Shown: in pieces, positions 24,341 to 32,392 of the stretch | Numbering within the stretch: the first letter of the stretch is position 1 | How the letters are laid out: each line of letters starts with the position of its first letter | Assembly: GCF_009674805.1 (NCBI RefSeq) | Contig: NZ_WKKI01000036.1 | Location: 1 to 42,635 of the forward strand | From: Metabacillus lacus | Lineage (GTDB): Bacteria; Bacillota; Bacilli; Bacillales; Bacillaceae | Direction of reading: 5' to 3' | DNA: 42,635 nt | The notes under the pieces: generated by a model | Databases searched by the model: none | What the model was told of the DNA's origin: nothing | The model's input: only the letters and a program-made list of their open reading frames with translations | Position numbers and translations under genes: made by a program

Positions 24341-26104
24341 ATGTTAAGAGAATCTATTTATCACCGTCCGAAGAATGAATTCGCTTATGTATATGATGAA
24401 AAAACTATTCACATTCGCCTGAAATCTAAAAAGGGCGATGTACAAAAAGCTCTTCTCATCCACGGGGATCCGTACGACTGGGAGGATGGAAACTGGGTTT
24501 CAGATAAGATTGAAATGGGCATAACCGGAAGCGATGAACTATTTGACTACTGGTTAGTTGCTATACAGCCGCCTAACCGGAGACTGCGCTACGGATTCGA
24601 GCTTTCAGGTGAAGAAGAAGTACTGTTTTATACGGAAAAAGGTTTTTATTCTGATATGCCGACAGACGATATTGCACACTACTTCTGTTTTCCATTTCTT
24701 CATTATAATGATGCATTCAGAGCCCCTGAGTGGGTGAAGAATACTGTTTGGTATCAAATTTTCCCTGAGCGGTTTGCGAACGGAAACCCTGATATCAATC
24801 CGGAAGGCACATTGGAATGGAACAGCACCGAACCCACTCCGACCAATTTTTTCGGAGGTGACTTTGAGGGAATTCTTCAAAACCTCGATTACCTGAAGGA
24901 ACTCGGTATCTCTGGAATCTATTTCACACCAATCTTTAAAGCGTATTCCAATCATAAGTACGACACGATAGATTATTATGAAATTGATCCGCAATTCGGA
25001 GACAAGGAAACCTTCAAAAGGCTTGTTGAGGAGTGCCATAACAAAGACATCCGCGTCATGCTGGATGCAGTATTCAATCATAGCGGCTATTACTTTCAAC
25101 CGTTTCAGGACGTACTGGAAAACGGAGCAGACTCAGAATACAAGGACTGGTTCCATCTTCATGAGCTCCCGGTTTCCGCAGATCCTGCTCCCAACTATGA
25201 TACGTTTGCCTATGAAGCGAGCATGCCAAAACTGAATACTCAGCATCCTGATGTGAAAAAGTATTTGATTGATGCAGGAACTTACTGGGTGCGTGAGTTT
25301 AATATTGACGGGTGGAGGCTGGATGTAGCCAATGAGGTTGACCATCAATTTTGGAGAGAGTTTCGAACAGCTGTAAAATCCGTCCGTGACGATATTTATA
25401 TCCTGGGCGAAATTTGGCATGATGCTTCTCCATGGCTGCAGGGAGACCAGTTTGATGCGGTGATGAATTATCCATTCACCACCGGGGCAATAAGCTTTTT
25501 TGGAACGAACAGCCAGAGTGCTTCGGAATTTTCCAACGTGATTCAGCGAATGCTGCATATGTATCCGGAAAATGTCACGGAAGTTGCCTTTAATCTTCTC
25601 GGCAGCCATGATACACCAAGAATTCTGAATATAGCGGACGGCAACAAGGAACGAGTGAAGCTGCTGTTTGCTTTTCAGCTAAGCTTTTCCGGGTCACCAT
25701 GCATTTATTACGGAGATGAAATTGCACTTCTTGGTGATACCGATCCCGGATGCCGCAAATGTATGCCTTGGGATGAAGAAGAAGAAGATCTTGATATGCT
25801 GGAGCACGTGAAAAAACTTCTTTCTTTACGTAAAGACATTGATGTATTCGGCAACAATGGCAGATACGCTTTTCTTCAGGCAAATGATGAAAACGGAACT
25901 CTTGTGATATTAAAAGAATTTGAGAACCAAAGACTGCTGGCCCTGTTTAACAATCTTGAAGAGGAAACGACTATTTACCTTCCGGAAGATTTCCACGGAC
26001 AAGAAATGACAGACCTGTGGACCAATGATGTTCTGGAACCTTCGGAAGAAGGAATAATCGTTCCAGGCTTGAATTTTAAATTCTTGCTGATCAACGACAA
26101 TTAA
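24341..26104 (+). CDS. Neopullulanase/cyclomaltodextrinase-type GH13 enzyme
   Basis: 587 residues, no signal peptide, so cytoplasmic. The N-terminal ~120 residues form the CBM34-like domain characteristic of the neopullulanase subfamily, then the GH13 barrel: LDAVFNHSG (241-249), GWRLDVAN with nucleophile Asp328, ILGEIWHD with Glu357, LLGSHDTPR with Asp424. It should hydrolyse imported maltodextrins and cyclodextrins; B. subtilis YvdF is the likely counterpart. ATG at 24341 has GGGAGG at 7 bases; the ATG at 24335 overlaps that site. Transcribed divergently from mdxE. Confidence 0.93.
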   Translation: MLRESIYHRPKNEFAYVYDEKTIHIRLKSKKGDVQKALLIHGDPYDWEDGNWVSDKIEMGITGSDELFDYWLVAIQPPNRRLRYGFELSGEEEVLFYTEKGFYSDMPTDDIAHYFCFPFLHYNDAFRAPEWVKNTVWYQIFPERFANGNPDINPEGTLEWNSTEPTPTNFFGGDFEGILQNLDYLKELGISGIYFTPIFKAYSNHKYDTIDYYEIDPQFGDKETFKRLVEECHNKDIRVMLDAVFNHSGYYFQPFQDVLENGADSEYKDWFHLHELPVSADPAPNYDTFAYEASMPKLNTQHPDVKKYLIDAGTYWVREFNIDGWRLDVANEVDHQFWREFRTAVKSVRDDIYILGEIWHDASPWLQGDQFDAVMNYPFTTGAISFFGTNSQSASEFSNVIQRMLHMYPENVTEVAFNLLGSHDTPRILNIADGNKERVKLLFAFQLSFSGSPCIYYGDEIALLGDTDPGCRKCMPWDEEEEDLDMLEHVKKLLSLRKDIDVFGNNGRYAFLQANDENGTLVILKEFENQRLLALFNNLEEETTIYLPEDFHGQEMTDLWTNDVLEPSEEGIIVPGLNFKFLLINDN

Positions 26105-26111
26105 TTTCAAT

Positions 26112-26160
26112 AAAAAGAAGCTGGTCGGCAATCATGAATTGCTCCCCAGCTTCTTTTTTT
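26112..26160 (+). terminator. Terminator of the neopullulanase gene
   Basis: AAAAAGAAGCTGG (26112-26124) pairs with CCAGCTTCTTTTT (26146-26158), with an inner GCAAT/ATTGC stem and a run of T. Confidence 0.85.
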
Positions 26161-26186
26161 CTTTCTGAACAAACTGCCCCTAATAT

Positions 26187-27053
26187 TTATTTCCTCCGTC
26201 TACTCACAATCTTCCTGAATTCCAGTGGAGAAACTCCTTCTATTTTTTTAAAAAGCTTTGAAAAATAAGTGGAATCCTCTATGCCAACTTCACCAGCCAC
26301 TGCAGAGATTTTATAGTCCGTTGTAGCGAGAAGCCGTTTTGCCTGAGAAATGCGGTAAACATTTACATAATGCACCGGTGTCATACCGAGCGTTTTCTGC
26401 ATGCACCTGGTAATGTAATCAGGATGAAAATGAATCTCTTTAGCCAAATCCTCCATTCTCACATCCTTTTGATAGTGCTTTTGCAAAAACTTTAGTGTTT
26501 CTTCTACCACTCTTTCGGCAGCGGTTGGAATTTTCAGCGCTTCTTTTTGCAGCTGAACCAGAAGCTCTTCAAAATAAAGCTGCTGGCGAAGCGGAAAATC
26601 AGGCGTCTGGCCGGTCACACTGAACAGATTTTCCAGGATTTTTTCTATAAAATCTCTATGTACAACTTCTGCATATCTGGGAATTTTAAAATGAAAGGAA
26701 GAAGGATGTTCAAAATCGCCTTCCCTTGTCTGTACATCACTCCAATTCTCATGTCCTGTACCCGCAAGAAGGTACGATTGAGGAATTGTAAAATGAATCC
26801 AGTAGATTCTTGTATCCCGCGGAGAGTTTTTATGTCCGAAGTGTTCAAGCCCCGGCGCCAAAATAATATACTCCCCCTCCTTAATTGTGTATTCCCTGTT
26901 GTCTTCCGTCATATAAAGAAGTCCCTTTTTGACATATAACAAATCAAACACAGTATAAATTCTCTTGAAATGCTTTGTCCCCTCATTAAACCGGTCTTCC
27001 CCTCCTTTAATAAATACCGGAAATGGTGGGACATGAAATGAGATATAACCCAT
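26187..27053 (-). CDS. yisR: AraC family transcriptional regulator (YisR-like)
   Basis: 288 residues. The N-terminal cupin part (DLLYVKKGLLYMTEDNREYTIKEGEYIILAPG) senses a ligand, and the C-terminal ~100 residues hold two helix-turn-helix motifs (MEDLAKEIHFHPDYITRCMQ and ISAVAGEVGIEDSTYFSKLF). ATG 27051-27053 follows AAAGGAG. Divergent from the MATE transporter gene, the same arrangement I recall for yisR/yisQ in B. subtilis, so it probably controls that gene. Confidence 0.9.
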   Translation of the reverse strand: MGYISFHVPPFPVFIKGGEDRFNEGTKHFKRIYTVFDLLYVKKGLLYMTEDNREYTIKEGEYIILAPGLEHFGHKNSPRDTRIYWIHFTIPQSYLLAGTGHENWSDVQTREGDFEHPSSFHFKIPRYAEVVHRDFIEKILENLFSVTGQTPDFPLRQQLYFEELLVQLQKEALKIPTAAERVVEETLKFLQKHYQKDVRMEDLAKEIHFHPDYITRCMQKTLGMTPVHYVNVYRISQAKRLLATTDYKISAVAGEVGIEDSTYFSKLFKKIEGVSPLEFRKIVSRRRK

Positions 27054-27128
27054 AGCTGCTCCTTTGTGAGGTCGGATTTTTCCAAAAGTGTTCGATATCC
27101 TCTCTTCCTATTGTAATACATTAGATGT

Positions 27129-27160
27129 ACACTTATAAACGTTTTGATGAACATTTATAA
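27129..27160. promoter_or_regulatory. 22-bp spaced direct repeats, candidate AraC-type site
   Basis: ACACTTATAA (27129-27138) and ACATTTATAA (27151-27160) differ at one base and are exactly 22 bases apart, two turns of the helix, between the divergent AraC and MATE genes. This is the usual geometry of AraC-family half-sites. The second copy touches the MATE ribosome binding site. Confidence 0.45.
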
Positions 27161-27173
27161 GGTGGGTACAACT

Positions 27174-28547
27174 ATGATTCCTGAAAATAAAAATCGAAAA
27201 TTGACATTATTCGCCCTTACTTGGCCGATCTTTATTGAAATTTTCCTTCATATGCTGATGGGAAATGCAGATACTTTGATGCTCAGCCAATATTCGGACG
27301 GCTCAGTTGCCGCAGTCGGGGTTGCCAATCAGTTTCTTTACCTCCTGATCGTAATGTTTGGGTTTGTCGCAACAGGGTCTTCCATTCTGATAACCCAGCA
27401 TCTTGGAGCAAATGAGAAGAAAAGCGCGGCTGAAATATCACTTGTCTCTTTAGTTGCAAATCTCCTCTTTGGTTTGGCAATTGGGATGATTGTTTTTATG
27501 TTCAGCGAGGAAATGCTTCAGCTGATGAACCTGCCTCAAGAATTAATGCCCGAAGCAGTCATCTATCTTCAAGTAGTCGGAGGCCTTTCTGTCATACAGG
27601 CTGTTGTCATGACAATAGGGGCCATTCTTAGAAGCTATAGTTTTACGAAAGATACGATGTACGTCACCATCGGAATGAACATTTTAAACGTAATCGGAAA
27701 CTACTTGTTTATTTTCGGGCCGTTTGGCATTCCAGTCCTGGGCGTCGAAGGAGTTGCCATTTCCACAGTCATTTCAAGAATCATTGGTTTAGCAGTCATC
27801 ATTTATCTGCTTATGAAGAGAGTGACCCTGAAAACTCAACTGAATAACATAAAGGTAACGTTCAAGCTTCACCTGAAAAACCTGCTTGTCATCGGCGTTC
27901 CTTCTGCAGGGGAACATCTGGCTTACAACATTGCGCAAATGATTCTGACTTTCTTTATTACATTGATGGCAGCAGAGCATGCATTAACAACAAAGGTTTA
28001 TGCTCAAAACATCATGATGCTCGTTTTCTTGTTCAGCGCTGCGCTGAGCCAGGGCACGCAAATACTGATTGGTTACATGATTGGCGGCAGACAGTATGAA
28101 GAAGCATATCGCAGGTGCATGAAAAGCCTCTACCTGGGTGTGAGCATTTCAACAGTTCTGGCCATTTTGTTCAGCCTTGGCTCTGACACTCTTTTCAGCA
28201 TTTTCACCAGCAATCCAGACATTATTGCTGTGGGCGGCACCCTTATGCTTCTGACTATTATTCTCGAACCCGGCAGAGCCTTTAATCTGGTAATCATCAG
28301 TTCGCTAAGGGCCGCAGGAGATGTGAAGTTCCCTGTCTATATGGGAATTCTGTCCATGTTTGGTGTACAGGTTCCGATTGCCTACTACTTCGGTATCCAT
28401 CTCGGATATGGGCTTGCCGGTATTTGGATTGCCTTTATCGTGGATGAGTGGCTGCGGGGGATAATCATGTTGTTCCGCTGGAGATCCAGAATATGGGTTC
28501 ATAAAGGTTTTATCCAGACCGCAGAATCCAGGGCAGTAACACAATAA
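27174..28547 (+). CDS. yisQ: MATE family efflux transporter (YisQ-like)
   Basis: 457 residues, 12 predicted membrane helices in two related halves. The N-terminal half has MLMGNADTLMLSQYSDGSVAAVGVANQ, the MATE hallmark. ATG at 27174 is preceded by AAGGTGG; an upstream ATG at 27147 has no binding site. It exports small molecules in exchange for Na+ or H+; the substrate is not evident. Position matches yisQ. Confidence 0.92.
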   Translation: MIPENKNRKLTLFALTWPIFIEIFLHMLMGNADTLMLSQYSDGSVAAVGVANQFLYLLIVMFGFVATGSSILITQHLGANEKKSAAEISLVSLVANLLFGLAIGMIVFMFSEEMLQLMNLPQELMPEAVIYLQVVGGLSVIQAVVMTIGAILRSYSFTKDTMYVTIGMNILNVIGNYLFIFGPFGIPVLGVEGVAISTVISRIIGLAVIIYLLMKRVTLKTQLNNIKVTFKLHLKNLLVIGVPSAGEHLAYNIAQMILTFFITLMAAEHALTTKVYAQNIMMLVFLFSAALSQGTQILIGYMIGGRQYEEAYRRCMKSLYLGVSISTVLAILFSLGSDTLFSIFTSNPDIIAVGGTLMLLTIILEPGRAFNLVIISSLRAAGDVKFPVYMGILSMFGVQVPIAYYFGIHLGYGLAGIWIAFIVDEWLRGIIMLFRWRSRIWVHKGFIQTAESRAVTQ

Positions 28548-28561
28548 AATACTTCAATCCA

Positions 28562-28590
28562 GGCTTCCATATCCATGGAGGTCTTTTTTT
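28562..28590 (+). terminator. Terminator of the MATE gene
   Basis: GGCTTCCAT pairs with ATGGAGGTC (9 bp, two G-U), then TTTTTTT. The last T is the first base of the TnrA box. Confidence 0.72.
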
Positions 28591-28606
28591 GTTAGATTTT
28601 CTAACA
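28590..28606 (+). promoter_or_regulatory. TnrA/GlnR operator upstream of glnK-amtB
   Basis: TGTTAGATTTTCTAACA matches every fixed position of the known TnrA consensus TGTNANAWWWTNTNACA. Downstream, TTGCAT (28645-28650) and TATGAT (28668-28673) with a 17-base spacer form a probable promoter. The box is about 82 bases upstream of the inferred start point. Confidence 0.85.
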
Positions 28607-28723
28607 ACAATTAATAAACAAGTGAAAATATTCTAAAAATTTAGTTGCATTCTCCTTCCTTCTCTTATATGATAGTAAATATAACAAGTCGATGTAATAA
28701 AAACTGACATTGGAGTTGAAGAG

Positions 28724-29065
28724 ATGAAGAAAATTGAAGCGATTATCAGACCCGAACAATTTCCGGCTCTTCGTGAGAAACTGGAGGAAATCGGGATAAA
28801 CGGCCTCACTGTCTCAGAGGTAGCAGGCTGCGGACAGCAAAACGGCCAGACAGGAAGATTTCGCGGAACAACATACGAAATCAAACTGCTTCCAAAAGTG
28901 AAAGTTGAAATGGTCATTGAAGCGGAACATGCGGACGAAATTGTCCGTATCATTCAAACAACTTGTTCCACCGACACTGTAGGAGACGGAAAGATATTTA
29001 TCATCCCCATTGAGAACGCGATCCGCATCCGAACAGGTCAAAGCGGCATTGAAGCGATAAGTTAA
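28724..29065 (+). CDS. glnK: PII nitrogen regulatory protein (GlnK/NrgB)
   Basis: 113 residues, standard PII size. The T-loop holds Tyr51 in FRGTTYEIKLLPK, and the B-loop TVGDGKIF binds ATP. GlnK blocks the AmtB channel and carries the nitrogen signal to TnrA in Bacillus. ATG at 28724 follows GGAG. amtB starts 25 bases after its stop, so they form an operon. Gene order is glnK-amtB, as in most bacteria, while B. subtilis has nrgA (amtB) first. Confidence 0.96.
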   Translation: MKKIEAIIRPEQFPALREKLEEIGINGLTVSEVAGCGQQNGQTGRFRGTTYEIKLLPKVKVEMVIEAEHADEIVRIIQTTCSTDTVGDGKIFIIPIENAIRIRTGQSGIEAIS

Positions 29066-29090
29066 TTAAACTAAAAGGGAGCTGTTCATA

Positions 29091-30479
29091 TTGTTAAAAA
29101 AAATCATGTATGTTTTTGCCGGAACATTTCTGCTGGCAGCAGGGGCGCATGCAGAAGAAGTTACAGCCCAAAGCGTCAGTGCCTCTCTTGATACAATCTG
29201 GGTTATGGTTGCCACTCTGCTTGTCTTCTTCATGCACGCCGGGTTTGCCATGGTGGAATCGGGCTTCACGAGGTCCAAAAACGCTCTTAATATTCTTATG
29301 AAAAATATTTTAACAGTCGCAATTGGTTCTATCCTTTATTTCGCTGCAGGTTATGCAATTATGTTCGGCAATGATGCAGGCGGGCTGATCGGCACAAACG
29401 GGTTTGCTCTTTCAGGGCATGAAGATCAAATAGGCTTCTTCGTTTTTCAAGCAGTATTTGCAGCTACTTGTGCAACGATTATTTCGGGGGCTGTCGCCGA
29501 AAGGATTAAGCTTAGCAGTTATATTCTGCTGACAGTATTTATGACAGGATTAATATATCCGGTAGCAGGACACTGGATCTGGGGAGGCGGCTGGCTTTCA
29601 GAACTGGGATTTGTCGATTTTGCAGGCTCCACTGTCGTTCACTTAACAGGCGCAACAGGTGCAGCGGTAGCAGTTTTATTCCTGGGTGCCAGAATCGGCA
29701 AGTATACGAACGGAAAAGCCAATGTGATTCCAGGCCACAATATTCCATTGGGAGCACTGGGTGTATTTATCCTCTGGTTCGGCTGGTTCGGGTTTAACGG
29801 AGGCAGCACGCTCGCAGCAGATCCTGAGCTGATACCTCATGTGATTACTGCAACACTCCTGGCTGCATCAGGGGGTATCATCACCTCCGCCCTTTACACT
29901 CATTTCCGCTATGGACAGATCGATCCCTCACTTACACTGAACGGAGCGCTTGGAGGACTTGTCGGAATTACAGCAGGCTGTGCCAATGTATCGCTTTTCG
30001 GAGCTTTAATCATTGGCCTTCTGGCAGGGTTTATTCTCGTCGAAGCTGTTCAATTTATTGATAAGAAAGGAAAACTGGATGACCCGGTCGGCGCAATAGC
30101 AGTGCATGGCGTATGCGGCATCTGGGGAACCCTTGCTGTCGGGCTCTTTGACACATCAGCGGGGCTGTTTTACGGAGGCGGCGTATCTCTTCTGGCTATT
30201 CAGGCTCTTGGAATCGCAGCAGTGATAGCATGGACGGCAATTGCATCAGGCACTGTCATCTATATTATGTCCCTGTTTTCTCCCATCAGAGTTTCTAGAG
30301 AAGTTGAAATTGCCGGACTGGACTTTGCAGAACATGGCTCCTCAGCCTACGAGCTGAGAGAATCTTATCTTTCTCAGGGGGCCGGTTCTTCAAATAAAGA
30401 CTTTGGTTCAGATTTGATAGACAGACTGAACAATCTCCATCCTCATGTAAAAAATGTAAAAACTGAGCAATCATCATAA
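29091..30479 (+). CDS. amtB: AmtB/NrgA ammonium transporter
   Basis: 462 residues. A signal-like N-terminus (residues 1-21, KIMYVFAGTFLLAAGAHA) precedes eleven membrane helices. Family signatures are present: FFMHAGFAMVESGFTRSKN, DFAGSTVVHLTGATGA with the first pore His and AVHGVCGIWG with the second. The C-terminal cytoplasmic tail (about 60 residues) carries the PII contact region. The start is TTG at 29091, with GGGAG 9 bases upstream. It imports ammonium under nitrogen limitation; control by TnrA is expected from the upstream box. Confidence 0.95.
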   Translation: MLKKIMYVFAGTFLLAAGAHAEEVTAQSVSASLDTIWVMVATLLVFFMHAGFAMVESGFTRSKNALNILMKNILTVAIGSILYFAAGYAIMFGNDAGGLIGTNGFALSGHEDQIGFFVFQAVFAATCATIISGAVAERIKLSSYILLTVFMTGLIYPVAGHWIWGGGWLSELGFVDFAGSTVVHLTGATGAAVAVLFLGARIGKYTNGKANVIPGHNIPLGALGVFILWFGWFGFNGGSTLAADPELIPHVITATLLAASGGIITSALYTHFRYGQIDPSLTLNGALGGLVGITAGCANVSLFGALIIGLLAGFILVEAVQFIDKKGKLDDPVGAIAVHGVCGIWGTLAVGLFDTSAGLFYGGGVSLLAIQALGIAAVIAWTAIASGTVIYIMSLFSPIRVSREVEIAGLDFAEHGSSAYELRESYLSQGAGSSNKDFGSDLIDRLNNLHPHVKNVKTEQSS

Positions 30480-30515
30480 ACCTTTATACAGCCCCTTCTT
30501 ATGAAGGAGGTACAG

Positions 30516-30565
30516 ATCGTAGACAAACTCGAGAATTCCGAGTTTGCCTGCGGTCTATTTTATTT
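30516..30565 (+). terminator. Terminator of glnK-amtB
   Basis: CAAACTCG (30524-30531) pairs with 30539-30546 and the stem continues outward (GATCGTAG with CTGCGGTC, two G-U), about 16 bp in all, followed by TATTTTATTT. Confidence 0.82.
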
Positions 30566-30850
30566 CTAAATAACGAACTGTTGTTCAAGTGAGTGATTTC
30601 ATGTTGCGTTTACGGACATTGTTAAGTAGTTTCAAAAACTCAATACTGCAGACCAACGTTGGACGGACCTAGTTAAGGGCGTGGCAACCAAATACCACGA
30701 CCATTATTCGGGGTGGTTTCAATACCTGGACATAATCAGATTACCTAATGATTAAAGATCATTTAGTTATCAAGCTAGAGTCCACTATTGACTTTTCAAT
30801 TTTTCAATGAAGTGAGAATTTGTATTTAACTTAGACTTTGCAGTGTGCTT
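30566..30850. other. Non-coding stretch without recognised features
   Basis: No gene with a ribosome binding site is seen. A short hairpin CGTGG/CCACG lies near 30690-30710. One frame stays open for about 45 codons (about 30630-30755) and reads WTDLVKGVATKYHDHYSGWF in part, without a start signal; it might be the remnant of a gene, but I recognise no family. Confidence 0.4.
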
Positions 30851-31055
30851 GATCTTAACTTTAAGAAAATTTTGAGTCAAAGTTTTAAGAATATAACTGC
30901 TGACTGGAGCGGAGGGTGCTTGACTCCTGGGGGATTAGCGGGACAGGTAAGACCCCGCAGGAGCGCAAGCGACGAGGAGGCTTACCGCCTGTCCCCCGGA
31001 AAGCAAGCACCCGGAGCGGAAATCAGCCTTTTTCCCACCATTCCTAAACAAAAAT
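30851..31055. repeat. About 205-bp palindromic repeat, copy 1
   Basis: From GATCTTAACTTTAAG to about TTCCTAAAC. The inner 150 bases are an imperfect inverted repeat: GCTGACTGGAGCGGAGGGTG at the left is mirrored by the right end CACCCGGAGCGGAAATCAGC, and the arms continue inward. The central part (GACCCCGCAGGAGCGCAAGC) is one I associate with a dispersed repeat in Bacillaceae. Confidence 0.82.
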
Positions 31056-31098
31056 CGGTATGGATGGAGTGAACCATTGTCATTATTACTACAAAGAT

Positions 31099-31302
31099 GA
31101 CTTTAACTTTAAGTAAATCCTGAGTCAAAGTTTCAAGAATATAACTGCTGATTGGAGCGGAGGGTGCTTGACTCCTGGGGGAATAGCAGGACTGGTAAGA
31201 CCCCGCAGGAGCGCAAGCGGCGAGGAGGCTTACCGCCTGCCCCCCGGAAAGCAAGCACCCGGAGCGGAAATCAGCCATTTCCCACCATTCCTAAACCAAA
31301 AA
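31099..31302. repeat. About 205-bp palindromic repeat, copy 2
   Basis: A direct second copy offset by 248 bases, differing at scattered positions (GCGGGACAGG against GCAGGACTGG, GCGACGAGG against GCGGCGAGG). The flanks beyond the palindrome (AACTTTAAG on the left, CCCACCATTCCTAAAC on the right) are also shared, so a segment larger than the palindrome was duplicated. Confidence 0.82.
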
Positions 31303-31348
31303 ATGAATAAAGGCAGCGAGATTGGCTTCTCACTACCTTTTATCTTCC

Positions 31349-31372
31349 CCCCTTCTTGTGAAGGGGTTTTTA
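31349..31372 (+). terminator. Isolated hairpin with T tract
   Basis: CCCCTTC, loop TTGT, GAAGGGG (31349-31366), then TTTTTA. No gene ends directly before it; it may stop read-through from amtB. Confidence 0.6.
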
Positions 31373-31411
31373 TACGTTCAATTAGTGGTACAGAGTAAAG
31401 CACATCTTTTC

Positions 31412-31441
31412 TTGCAGAATCCGGGATACAGCTACTATAAT
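31412..31441 (+). promoter_or_regulatory. Candidate sigma-A promoter of the cruF operon
   Basis: TTGCAG (31412-31417), 18-base spacer, TATAAT (31436-31441). It would give a leader of about 155 bases with hairpins, including CTGAAAT (31535-31541) pairing with 31549-31555. Confidence 0.55.
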
Positions 31442-31603
31442 TTAGATAGATGATGGCAGCTTGCTTCAAGGAAGCTTGGCTGAAATCACTGCAGCCTGCA
31501 GGAAGACAGCAGGCACAACTCCCCCCAATCTCCACTGAAATCAATTTCATTTCAGCAATGACATATATATTGTTCCTATTAGACGATGGCGAGGTGCTTT
31601 AGA

Positions 31604-32392
31604 TTGAAGAAATTTTTTAACGGATGCTTTTATTTTTTTCTGGTTTGGTATGCATGCGGAGTCATTTTATTAAGCTTTGATATTCTGCCCCCTTGGCTTG
31701 AATGGGCAAACGCGGTGTTTCTCATGGCAGCAGGCCTGCTTGGAGGCGCCTATTTTATCATGAGCTACGGATTGTTAAAAGGACTGCTTCTTTCATTAGG
31801 GGTTATATTTGGATCTATATTTGCAGAGCACGTGGGAGTCAAATACGGGATTATTTTTGGAGATTATTATTATACAAAGGATTTCGGACCGCAAATGATA
31901 GGTGTCCCTGCAGCAATCGGTTTTGCCTGGCTCATGATTATTGCAGCATCACATTCTATTACAAAAACCCTGTTTCCGCAGCGGACTCTTTTTTACCTGC
32001 TCCCCGCCTCCCTTATAACTGTGCTGATTGATTTAATTATCGATCCTGTAGCATTTGAAGTGAAGAAGTATTGGATTTGGGAAGAGGGCAGCAGCTTTTA
32101 TTACAACATCCCTTTTTCCAACTTTTTAGGATGGTTTATAGTCGCCTTTCTCCTTCACACTATGATTTATCTGAGTGTCAAAAAGGAATGGAAGCAGGAA
32201 AACATCTGGGACAGACGGATTGTCATCGTGTATTTTCTTGTAATGGGGATGTTCCTGCTTTTAGCCGCTATTCACGGCCTCTGGATGGCTGTAGCATTTA
32301 CTGCAGTTCCCGCTGCTTTGGTTCTCTATCTGTATTATAAAAAATTAGAGAAGGTACATCATGATTACAGCAAACAAAAAGCCCTGGTTTGA
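31604..32392 (+). CDS. cruF: CruF-type carotenoid hydratase (DUF422)
   Basis: 262 residues, about seven to eight membrane helices. The pattern FGSIFAEHVGVKYGIIFGDYYYT and LIDLIIDPVAFEVKKYWIWEEG with FYYNIPFSNFLGWF is that of the carotenoid biosynthesis protein family (CruF/bisanhydrobacterioruberin hydratase). It should add water to the terminal double bond of a linear carotenoid, giving a tertiary hydroxyl for glycosylation. I prefer the TTG at 31604, with GCGAGGTG 7 bases upstream, over the ATG at 31586, which lacks a binding site. The next gene starts inside it (32-base overlap). Confidence 0.83.
   Translation: MKKFFNGCFYFFLVWYACGVILLSFDILPPWLEWANAVFLMAAGLLGGAYFIMSYGLLKGLLLSLGVIFGSIFAEHVGVKYGIIFGDYYYTKDFGPQMIGVPAAIGFAWLMIIAASHSITKTLFPQRTLFYLLPASLITVLIDLIIDPVAFEVKKYWIWEEGSSFYYNIPFSNFLGWFIVAFLLHTMIYLSVKKEWKQENIWDRRIVIVYFLVMGMFLLLAAIHGLWMAVAFTAVPAALVLYLYYKKLEKVHHDYSKQKALV

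Noticed and set aside
30845-31550. Open frames within the large palindromic repeats on both strands (arginine/proline-rich peptides)
   Set aside because: They arise from the repeat itself, occur in both copies and on both strands, have no ribosome binding sites and have odd composition.
31450-31602. A 50-codon gene in the cruF leader
   Set aside because: No ribosome binding site before the ATG and no recognisable product; kept only as a note on the leader.
30566-31603. Insertion sequence or transposase in the repeat-rich gap
   Set aside because: No transposase motif, no full-length frame and no clear terminal repeats with target duplication.
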